NCBI GenBank assembly: GCA_903839585.1
Contig: CAIMCU010000067.1
Location: 1-12,396 of the forward strand
DNA length: 12,396 bases
From: an uncultured Actinomycetes bacterium
Lineage (GTDB): Bacteria; Actinomycetota; Actinomycetes; Nanopelagicales; Nanopelagicaceae
Direction: 5' to 3'
The position numbers and the translations under genes were made by a program. This document shows positions 6,900-12,396 of this stretch, one piece after another. The notes under the pieces were generated by a model. The model was not told the origin of the DNA. It searched no databases and was given only the letters and a program-made list of their open reading frames with translations. Positions within the stretch are counted from its first letter, which is position 1, and each line of letters opens with the position of its first letter.

Positions 6900-7309
6900 G
6901 CCATCTTGAATCCGATCAGATTCCATGCGTTGAAGTTCTTACCTCCGTTGTATTTTTGATTGAGGATGCCGTCGATCAACTTCCAAACGCGTTTGCGCTC
7001 ACCAATCACCTCAATACATGTTCAGCTTGCCAAGCTGAAGTCGCGCACGAACAAGCCGTTAAAGCGATGATGCAGGATGTCCTCCGTCGCACCTGCGATG
7101 AAAAGGCTCCCGATGATCTGCATCAGAGCGTTCAAAACCTCCTGTCACAGCATTTAGAGGGTGGGGTTTCAAGTGTGATGACTCAGTTCAGCATGACTGA
7201 GATCTCTATCGAAATAGATGAGTTTGGAAACGTTGAACACCGTGAAGTACAAATCGAACAGACTCATATCGCGCACTTCATTGATGATGACGAGTCAGGC
7301 CACAATTAA
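6896..7309 (+). CDS. rsrA: Zinc-binding redox anti-sigma factor (RsrA/RshA type)
   Basis: A 137-residue protein of the ZAS family. Its expected job is to hold the adjacent SigR-like factor inactive under reducing conditions and to release it when disulfide stress oxidises its cysteines and expels zinc. Seen here: Cys11, then His38-x3-Cys42-x2-Cys45, the HxxxCxxC signature, aligned with the zinc/redox ligands of Streptomyces RsrA, where Cys11 and Cys44 form the trigger disulfide. A further Cys67 lies where RsrA has a CC pair. It is longer than RsrA (about 105 residues): residues from about 90 on form an acidic tail with an alternating pattern ([11 protein letters not shown] ... [10 protein letters not shown]) that could be a beta-hairpin. 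There is no membrane segment, so it is cytosolic. It overlaps the sigma gene by ATGA and abuts the thioesterase-like gene with zero spacing. If the sigma gene is truly broken, this protein has lost its partner. Confidence 0.85.
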   Translation: MSHLESDQIPCVEVLTSVVFLIEDAVDQLPNAFALTNHLNTCSACQAEVAHEQAVKAMMQDVLRRTCDEKAPDDLHQSVQNLLSQHLEGGVSSVMTQFSMTEISIEIDEFGNVEHREVQIEQTHIAHFIDDDESGHN

Positions 7310-7717
7310 ATGTCCCCCGAAGAGGATGTAATCGGAGCCGTTGGTTTCTCAACGATGGTTGTTAGACCAGGGGATACATGTGTTGCGATGGGAATATCTG
7401 ATCTCCCAGTGCTCGCACCTTCGCACTACATGAATGTGATGGAGAGTGCATGTGCTGCGGCGATGATTGAGTATCTCGAGCCCGGTGAGACCACAATCGT
7501 AAGTGAGATCGAATTTAAGGTAGTTGACTCAGCTGGAATAGGTGTTGAGATACGTGGAACGGCTCGTTGTATTGAGGTTAATGGAAGAGAACTCACCTTT
7601 ACCTGCGATGCTCATGATGGTGAACGTCATTTAGCTAACGCTTTAGTAAAGAGAACAGCGGTGGAGCGAATATCTTTCCTCGCCCGCACCGCTGCTCAAT
7701 CACTTCTTAGTGATTAG
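7310..7717 (+). CDS. Hotdog-fold thioesterase-like protein (FlK family-like)
   Basis: A 135-residue cytosolic protein resembling the fluoroacetyl-CoA thioesterase (FlK)-like branch of the hotdog fold, which hydrolyses or binds acyl-CoA esters. Similar landmarks are the helix YMNVMESACAAAMIEYLEPG with Glu45 at the FlK Glu50 position, then a beta-rich half with GVEIRGTARC ... VNGRELTFTCDAHDG. Against FlK as I remember it, the catalytic His (FlK His76) falls at Val71 here, and the later GTHERAV segment reads ALVKRTAV. The active site is therefore incomplete, and the protein may be a binder, a divergent enzyme or regulatory; substrate unknown. Its ATG directly follows the anti-sigma TAA (no gap), so it is the third gene of the sigma operon and probably translationally coupled, as there is no strong Shine-Dalgarno. 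Streptomyces has thioredoxin genes elsewhere in this regulon; this partner is unusual. The stop lies 11 bp from the convergent sodN stop. Confidence 0.72.
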   Translation: MSPEEDVIGAVGFSTMVVRPGDTCVAMGISDLPVLAPSHYMNVMESACAAAMIEYLEPGETTIVSEIEFKVVDSAGIGVEIRGTARCIEVNGRELTFTCDAHDGERHLANALVKRTAVERISFLARTAAQSLLSD

Positions 7718-7728
7718 TTATTTAAGAA

Positions 7729-8127
7729 CTACGCCTTCTTTGTTGCCCAGAAGATCTCTGCAATTTCATCGATCTTTGCGATAAGTGAGTCTGCAACCTT
7801 TACATCCTGAGTGCCCTTTGTTCCAGCAGCTCCTGCAAGCTTTGTTGCTTCGTTAAAGAGTGAGTGCAACTGTGGGTAGGCCTCAAAGTGTGGAGCCTTA
7901 AAGTAATCGGTCCAAAGAACCCAGAGGTGCTCCTTTACAGCGTGTGATCGCTCCTCTTTGATTGCAACAGAGCGAGACTTAAAGTCAGCATCGCTGCTGG
8001 CTGCATACTTTTCCATGCAAGCCTTAACTGAGAGCGCCTCGATCTTTGCCTGTGCTGGATCGTAGACACCACATGGAAGATCGCAGTGTGCGTAAACAGT
8101 TACCTTTGGTGCGAAGATGTTTTTCAT
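7729..8127 (-). CDS. sodN: Nickel superoxide dismutase precursor
   Basis: A 132-residue precursor of the Ni-containing superoxide dismutase, which converts superoxide to oxygen and hydrogen peroxide as a hexamer. The nickel hook HCDLPCGVYDP begins at His14. Removing the 13-residue propeptide exposes His1 as the N-terminus, with Cys2 and Cys6 (Cys15 and Cys19 of the precursor) as thiolate ligands and Tyr9 (Tyr22) in place. Glu30 and Arg60 correspond to Glu17 and Arg47 of the mature enzyme, the pair that supports the axial His. The mature length of 119 is normal for the four-helix-bundle subunit. It has no signal peptide, so it is cytosolic. The maturation protease gene sodX is divergent, 56 bp away, whereas Streptomyces has sodN and sodX in the same direction. 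The start is supported by GGGAGAG 5 nt upstream. Confidence 0.95.
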   Translation of the reverse strand: MKNIFAPKVTVYAHCDLPCGVYDPAQAKIEALSVKACMEKYAASSDADFKSRSVAIKEERSHAVKEHLWVLWTDYFKAPHFEAYPQLHSLFNEATKLAGAAGTKGTQDVKVADSLIAKIDEIAEIFWATKKA

Positions 8128-8132
8128 AACTT

Positions 8133-8139
8133 CTCTCCC
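8133..8139 (-). promoter_or_regulatory. Ribosome binding site of sodN
   Basis: Minus strand GGGAGAG lies 5 nt before the sodN ATG at 8127. It supports that start, which also gives the expected short propeptide before the His-Cys nickel hook. Confidence 0.6.
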
Positions 8140-8151
8140 TACAAACTCTCG

Positions 8152-8159
8152 ATGTACAT
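8152..8159. repeat. Perfect 8-bp palindrome in the sodN-sodX divergent region
   Basis: ATGTACAT is self-complementary. It lies between the two divergent genes, and its right part gives TACATT (8155-8160), a weak plus-strand -10 for sodX. It could be half of an operator or chance; an 8-bp palindrome alone is not strong evidence. Confidence 0.25.
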
Positions 8160-8162
8160 TGT

Positions 8163-8178
8163 TAGAGCCTGCGCTCTA
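8163..8178. repeat. Inverted repeat between sodN and sodX, possible operator
   Basis: TAGAGC-CTGC-GCTCTA is a perfect 6-bp inverted repeat with a 4-bp centre, ending 5 nt before the sodX GTG and 36 nt upstream of the sodN ATG. Its size and position suit a dimeric repressor acting on both genes, or an RNA hairpin in the sodX leader. It does not match the Nur box (TTGCAA, 5 bp, TTGCAA) known for nickel repression of sodF in Streptomyces. Confidence 0.45.
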
Positions 8179-8183
8179 GATGT

Positions 8184-8603
8184 GTGAAACTACCACCCGT
8201 GAGCATCTTTGGCACTTTGAGAGCGCGACTTCCGCGAGTAGGTACGGTCGCCGTAAGTGGCCGCTCAATGGAGCCCACATACTTCGACGGAGAGTGGCTT
8301 CTGGTTCGATGGTTTAGCCAATCCTCACTCATCAAAAATTCTGGCATCGGGGTTAGTCAGAGAAAAGCCCTTAAAGAGGGATCTCTTGTTGTCGTTGAGC
8401 GGGATGAACAGCCAGGCGTTCATTACATTAAACGCATAACTCAAGTAGATCGACCAACTTGTGGAGCGAAGGCTCCAAGTAACTACTGGGTCGAAAGCGA
8501 TAATCCAGATGGAACAGGTTCACAGAGTTGGGGCTGGCTAAATGCGCATGAGATAAAGGCGCGGGTGCTCTTTAAAGTAGCGATAAAAAAAGCTAACTTG
8601 TAG
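8184..8603 (+). CDS. sodX: S26-family maturation protease for Ni-SOD (SodX)
   Basis: A 139-residue signal-peptidase-I-like serine protease (S26, Ser/Lys dyad), predicted to cut the SodN propeptide before the His-Cys nickel hook. Visible: the nucleophile Ser28 in VSGRSMEPTY with a downstream DGEWLLV strand, the general-base Lys83 in HYIKRI, and the SDNPDGTGSQSWGW box near the C-terminus. No hydrophobic membrane anchor is apparent, unlike a true signal peptidase and consistent with a cytosolic substrate. Residues about 45-62 look like an insertion compared with compact SodX proteins. The start is the GTG at 8184 without a clear Shine-Dalgarno; a second in-frame GTG at 8199 would remove five residues and is equally possible. 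It is divergent from sodN and convergent with kgd, 5 bp between stops. Without sodN nearby the call would only be an S26 peptidase. Confidence 0.82.
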   Translation: MKLPPVSIFGTLRARLPRVGTVAVSGRSMEPTYFDGEWLLVRWFSQSSLIKNSGIGVSQRKALKEGSLVVVERDEQPGVHYIKRITQVDRPTCGAKAPSNYWVESDNPDGTGSQSWGWLNAHEIKARVLFKVAIKKANL

Positions 8604-8608
8604 AAAAG

Positions 8609-11600
8609 CTAGCGTGTAAAGGCTTCCTGCATTAAGGCTTTGGCCTCTTCTTCATGAAGATGGTGGTTACCGGTTGCAGGACTTGCAGTTGCACGACGAG
8701 ATACACGACGAAGTACACGGGTATCAATTCCCTTACCGCCAAGAACCTCTGTTGTACTTAGTGCAACGTGTGGCCATGGACCTTGGTTTGCAGGTTCATC
8801 TTGGACCCAGAGCAGGTTAGCGTTTGGATGCTTTGCTGCCTCTGCTGCCATTTGATCAACTGGAAGTGGGTATAGCTGTTCAACGCGAACAATTGCTGTT
8901 GAGTGCTCTCCAAGTTTTTCACGCTCTGCAACAAGGTCGTGATAAACCTTTCCTGAGCAGAAGATCAAACGGGTTGCATTTGAGACAACTGGATCACCAA
9001 TTACCGGTTTGAAGGTACCTTGAGTGAACTCTGCAAGTGATGAGGCAGCAGCGCGAAGACGCAGCATCGACTTTGGCGTAAAGACAATGAGAGGTCGTCG
9101 GGCTGGATTACTCATGTGCCAACGAAGTAGGTGGAAGTAAGAGGCTGGGCTAGATGGTTGCGCAACCGTCATGTTCTGCTCTGCGCAAAGACTTAAGTAA
9201 CGTTCAATACGCGCTGATGAGTGGTCAGGTCCTTGTCCTTCATAACCATGCGGAAGAAGAAGTACTACTGAGGAACGCTCGCCCCACTTTTGAAGTGCGG
9301 AGGAGACGAACTCATCCATGATTGTTTGTGCACCGTTTGAGAAGTCACCGAACTGGCCCTCCCACATAACAAGTGCGTTATCGCGAACGAGTGAATAACC
9401 GTACTCAAAGCCCATCGCTGCGTACTCTGAAAGAAGGGAGTCGATAACAAAGAACTGATTCTCATCAGAGATTAACGAGCGAAGCGGTGTCCACTCCTTA
9501 GCGTTCTCCTTATCGATAATTACTGCGTGGCGATTGCTAAATGTTCCACGACGTGAGTCCTGCCCAGCTAAGCGGATTGGATGACCTTCAAGAAGGAGCG
9601 AACCAAAGGCGAGCATCTCACCGGTAGACCAATCGATTGTTGCATCGCTAAGAGACTCTGCGCGCTTTGTAAGCTGCGGAAGCATCTTAGGATGGATGTT
9701 AAATCCATCTGGAATCGCAATCTGTGTGGCTGCAATCTTGCGCGCAGTTGCTTCATCAATCGCTGTATTAACACTTTCAGGAGCTGGAGCAACCGGCGCC
9801 TTAAAGTTTTGATCACTCTCAGACTCGTGGTTGTTTACAGATGCGTAGACGGCTTCTAGTTGGTTCTGATAATCACGTGCGACCTCTTCAGCCTCTTGCG
9901 CGGTGATGTCCTTACGACCGATGAGCGCCTCTGTATAAAGAGTTCGAGTGGATCGCTTTGCATCGATAAGTTTGTACATCAGCGGCTGAGTAAAGCTTGG
10001 TTCATCACCCTCGTTGTGACCGCGGCGACGGTAGCAAACCATGTCGATAACAACATCCTTGTTAAAGGCTTCACGGTACTCAAAAGCCAAGCGAGCAACG
10101 CGAACACACGCCTCAGGATCATCACCATTTACGTGGAATACGGGTGCCTCAATTATCTTGGCCATATCTGTTGAGTAGCGAGAGGTTCGAGATGCATGTG
10201 GGGAGGTTGTAAAACCAACCTGGTTGTTAATCACGATATGAACTGTTCCACCAGTGCGATAACCGCGAAGCTGTGAAAGCTGCAAAGTCTCAGCGTTGAT
10301 TCCCTGTCCGGCAAAGGAGGCGTCTCCATGCATCAAGATAGGAAGTACTGAGTACTTATCTTTAACGTTGAGTTGATCCTGCTTTGCTCGTACAACGCCC
10401 TCAAGAACAGGGTTAACCGCTTCAAGGTGTGAAGGGTTTGCAGCGAGATAGATCTTTGTCTGCGCACCGGACTCTGCGGTAAAGACACCTTCGGTACCTA
10501 AGTGGTACTTAACGTCACCTGAGCCATGAACCTCGTTCTCTTTGTAATGGCCTTGGAACTCTTGGAAGATCTGTCCAAATGATTTACCTGCAATATTTGC
10601 AAGAACGTTAAGACGTCCGCGGTGAGGCATACCAACACAAACCTCATCGAGACCTTTCTCTGCTGCAGATGAGATAACCGCATCAAGAAGTGGAATAACA
10701 GATTCGCCACCTTCTAGTGAGAACCGCTTTTGACCAACAAACTTTGTCTGCAAGAAGGTTTCAAAAGCCTCAGCGCTATTGAGTTTGCGCAGGATTCGTA
10801 GCTGCTCTTCGCGCTCAACCTTAGGGGAGCCGATTTCGACTCGCTCTTGAATCCACTGACGCTCTTCTGGGTGAGAGATGTACATGTACTCAACACCAAT
10901 TGATCGACAGTAAGAGTCGCGCAGAATTCCTAGAATCTTACGAAGCTTCATAAACGGTGCGCCACCAAAGCCACCTGTTGCAAACTCGCGATCAAGGTCC
11001 CAGAGAGTTAATCCATGTGTCACCACATTGAGATCTGGGTGTGTGCGCTGCACAAACTCAAGAGGATCAATATCTGCCATCAAGTGACCTGATGTTCGGT
11101 AAGCCTGAATTAACTGTTGAACTCGAGCGGTTTTATTGATCGCTTCATCCTTAGAGAAGTCGAAATCAACGGCCCACTGAATTGGTTGATATGGAATTCG
11201 AAGAGCGGTAAAGATCTCTTCGTAGAATTCATTTGCACCGAGCAAAATCTCATGGATACGACGAAGGTAATCACCAGACTGTGCACCTTGAATGATGCGG
11301 TGGTCGTATGTACTTGTAAGGGTTACAACCTTGCTGATAGCTAAGCGTGCAAGGGTCTCTTCACTAGCTCCTTGGAACTCCGCTGGATAATCGAGCGCGC
11401 CAACGCCAACGATTAATCCCTGGCCTTGAACTAAACGTGGCACAGAGTGAACAGTTCCGATTGTTCCTGGGTTCGTAAGAGAGACTGTTGTGCCTGCAAA
11501 GTCTTCAACTGTTAACGCACCGGTACGTGCTTTGCGAACAACCTCTTCATATGCGTTCCAAAACTGACCAAAATCTAACTCTTCACAACCCTTAATAGAT

Positions 11601-12328
11601 GGAACAAGAAGTTGACGTGAGCCATCCTCTTTAGCAAGGTCGATTGCGATACCTAAGTTGATGTGTTCAGGGTGACCTACCGCTGGCTTACCATCTAGCT
11701 CTCCGAAGAAAGCGTTCATCTCTGGCATCTCGCGAAGGGCTTTAATCATCGCGTAAGCAATGATGTGCGTAAAGGAAACCTTTCCACCGCGTCCACGCTT
11801 TAGGTGGTTGTTAATAACAATTCTGTTGTCGATCATTAACTTTGCAGGTACTACTCGAACACTCGTTGCGGTTGGAACGCTCAAAGAACCCTCCATGCTT
11901 TGAACAACTCGAGCCGAAACTCCGCGAATAGGTTCAAGGCGTGCAGCACCTGGTGTAATCAAAACGGGAGCAGGTCGAGAAACGGGATCTGCAGGAGTTG
12001 GGGTTGGCTTTGCAGTTGGAGTAACAACTGGTTGAACTGGTTGCGCTGTTTGAACTGGAGTAACTGGCTGTGCAGCTACCGGAGCGGCAGGTTGAACAAC
12101 AGGTGCAGATTCAACTCTCTGCGCAGATTTAGGTACTGGAGGAGTTCCACGTTGTGGAATGGCAGTCGATGTTGCTGGAGCGTTTGTTGTGTTGCCTAAT
12201 GCGTTGCCTTTTCCATCATGGGTTTTAAAGAACTCAATCCATGTGGGTTCAACTGAGTTTGGATCCTGCTGATAGCGCTCGTACATTTCTTCAACGAGCC
12301 AATCATTAGCTCCGAAATCTGCCGACAC
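8609..12328 (-). CDS. kgd: Multifunctional 2-oxoglutarate dehydrogenase, E2-E1 fusion (Kgd/OdhA)
   Basis: A 1239-residue fusion of the actinobacterial type (about 1230 residues in mycobacteria) carrying E2 succinyltransferase and ThDP-dependent E1 activities for the TCA step 2-oxoglutarate to succinyl-CoA. Order: N-terminal E1-type helix (DWLVEEMYERYQ, 9-20); a Pro/Ala/Val/Gln/Thr-rich linker (about 46-130); an E2 catalytic domain (about 135-360) with His343 in YDHRIIQGA, where the usual HxxxDG aspartate is Gln, as in other Kgd/OdhA proteins; then E1 (about 370-1239) with MPHRGRLNVL (567-576), the ThDP segment HGDASFAGQG (667-676), NNQVGFTT (701-708), EGQFGDFSNGA (990-1000) and GYEGQGPDHSSAR (1028-1040). 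There is no lipoyl domain; relatives borrow lipoyl arms from the pyruvate dehydrogenase E2, and an FHA protein (GarA/OdhI) inhibits them. The start is GTG at 12328 with AAAGGAG 7 nt upstream. Confidence 0.96.
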   Translation of the reverse strand: MSADFGANDWLVEEMYERYQQDPNSVEPTWIEFFKTHDGKGNALGNTTNAPATSTAIPQRGTPPVPKSAQRVESAPVVQPAAPVAAQPVTPVQTAQPVQPVVTPTAKPTPTPADPVSRPAPVLITPGAARLEPIRGVSARVVQSMEGSLSVPTATSVRVVPAKLMIDNRIVINNHLKRGRGGKVSFTHIIAYAMIKALREMPEMNAFFGELDGKPAVGHPEHINLGIAIDLAKEDGSRQLLVPSIKGCEELDFGQFWNAYEEVVRKARTGALTVEDFAGTTVSLTNPGTIGTVHSVPRLVQGQGLIVGVGALDYPAEFQGASEETLARLAISKVVTLTSTYDHRIIQGAQSGDYLRRIHEILLGANEFYEEIFTALRIPYQPIQWAVDFDFSKDEAINKTARVQQLIQAYRTSGHLMADIDPLEFVQRTHPDLNVVTHGLTLWDLDREFATGGFGGAPFMKLRKILGILRDSYCRSIGVEYMYISHPEERQWIQERVEIGSPKVEREEQLRILRKLNSAEAFETFLQTKFVGQKRFSLEGGESVIPLLDAVISSAAEKGLDEVCVGMPHRGRLNVLANIAGKSFGQIFQEFQGHYKENEVHGSGDVKYHLGTEGVFTAESGAQTKIYLAANPSHLEAVNPVLEGVVRAKQDQLNVKDKYSVLPILMHGDASFAGQGINAETLQLSQLRGYRTGGTVHIVINNQVGFTTSPHASRTSRYSTDMAKIIEAPVFHVNGDDPEACVRVARLAFEYREAFNKDVVIDMVCYRRRGHNEGDEPSFTQPLMYKLIDAKRSTRTLYTEALIGRKDITAQEAEEVARDYQNQLEAVYASVNNHESESDQNFKAPVAPAPESVNTAIDEATARKIAATQIAIPDGFNIHPKMLPQLTKRAESLSDATIDWSTGEMLAFGSLLLEGHPIRLAGQDSRRGTFSNRHAVIIDKENAKEWTPLRSLISDENQFFVIDSLLSEYAAMGFEYGYSLVRDNALVMWEGQFGDFSNGAQTIMDEFVSSALQKWGERSSVVLLLPHGYEGQGPDHSSARIERYLSLCAEQNMTVAQPSSPASYFHLLRWHMSNPARRPLIVFTPKSMLRLRAAASSLAEFTQGTFKPVIGDPVVSNATRLIFCSGKVYHDLVAEREKLGEHSTAIVRVEQLYPLPVDQMAAEAAKHPNANLLWVQDEPANQGPWPHVALSTTEVLGGKGIDTRVLRRVSRRATASPATGNHHLHEEEAKALMQEAFTR

Positions 12329-12335
12329 TGGCTAG

Positions 12336-12342
12336 CTCCTTT
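12336..12342 (-). promoter_or_regulatory. Ribosome binding site of kgd
   Basis: Minus strand AAAGGAG, 7 nt before a GTG start. It settles the non-ATG start of kgd, which also places the conserved N-terminal E1 helix at the right distance. Confidence 0.75.
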
Positions 12343-12373
12343 TGTCTGTTCAAAGGCGTACTCAAGCAGCCTA

Positions 12374-12379
12374 AGACTA
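12374..12379 (-). promoter_or_regulatory. Possible -10 element of kgd
   Basis: Minus strand TAGTCT fits TAnnnT and would give a leader of roughly 39 nt containing the ribosome site. The matching -35 would lie beyond the right edge of the window, so this is weak. The rest of 12329-12396 shows no gene or hairpin. Confidence 0.25.
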
Positions 12380-12396
12380 TCGGGAATTTGCACCTC

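Noticed and set aside
7718..7728. Bidirectional terminator between the thioesterase-like gene and sodN
   Set aside because: Only 11 bp separate the stops and no inverted repeat with a T-run was found.
8590..8612. Imperfect GCTAAC/GCTAGC hairpin at the sodX-kgd convergence
   Set aside because: Weak stem with a mismatch and a long loop, no T-run, and it lies inside both coding ends; not convincing as a terminator.
11900..12199. Trp/Asn/Ser/Cys-rich plus-strand frame opposite the kgd linker
   Set aside because: Its odd composition is the antisense reading of the Pro/Ala/Val/Gln repeats in Kgd; not a gene.

Overview
The window looks like chromosomal DNA from a streamlined, moderate-G+C actinobacterium. 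The best guess is the freshwater acI / Nanopelagicales type, inferred from gene content and a base composition well below that of Streptomyces or Mycobacterium; no taxonomic marker was tested. Actinobacterial hallmarks are the fused E2-E1 2-oxoglutarate dehydrogenase (Kgd/OdhA type), a SigR-RsrA type sigma/zinc anti-sigma pair, IMPase-family HisN, a nickel superoxide dismutase with its maturation protease, and several genes that appear to be transcribed without a leader. The order SRAP - aroA - rsgA beside a SigH/SigR-type sigma gene matches, as I recall it, the sigH-to-aroA region of Mycobacterium tuberculosis.

Layout. Positions 55-5508 (minus strand) hold a tight four-gene unit read aroA > rsgA > hisN > copA: shikimate pathway, ribosome-assembly GTPase, histidine biosynthesis and copper export. 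Junctions are a 4-nt overlap, a 15-nt gap and an 8-nt overlap. At 5509-5531 a 23-bp divergent region carries two overlapping -10 hexamers, one for aroA and one for the SRAP gene (5532-6245, plus). Then, on the plus strand, come an ECF sigma factor gene (6303-6899), its zinc anti-sigma factor (6896-7309) and a hotdog thioesterase-like gene (7310-7717), packed as an operon. sodN (7729-8127, minus) is convergent with that operon and divergent from its predicted processing protease sodX (8184-8603, plus). kgd (8609-12328, minus) fills the rest, with its ribosome site and a possible promoter at the right edge. No gene-free stretch exceeds about 70 bp.

Most striking: the sigma gene is full length and well conserved over 198 codons except for a single in-frame TAA at codon 52, inside conserved region 2. 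As read, the cell would make the anti-sigma factor but no functional sigma factor. A sequencing or consensus error, a very recent null mutation, or readthrough are the options; the frame is intact on both sides, so it is a substitution and not an indel. Second, four genes with no usable Shine-Dalgarno (aroA, SRAP, sigR, hisN) each have a TAnnnT hexamer 6-7 nt before the start codon, the signature of leaderless transcription, and the aroA/SRAP pair share one 12-bp inverted repeat. Together the right half reads as a thiol/oxidative-stress and metal neighbourhood (SigR-RsrA, Ni-SOD, SRAP, CopA) beside core metabolism. I see no phage, IS, CRISPR, tRNA or rRNA, and no wholly new system.
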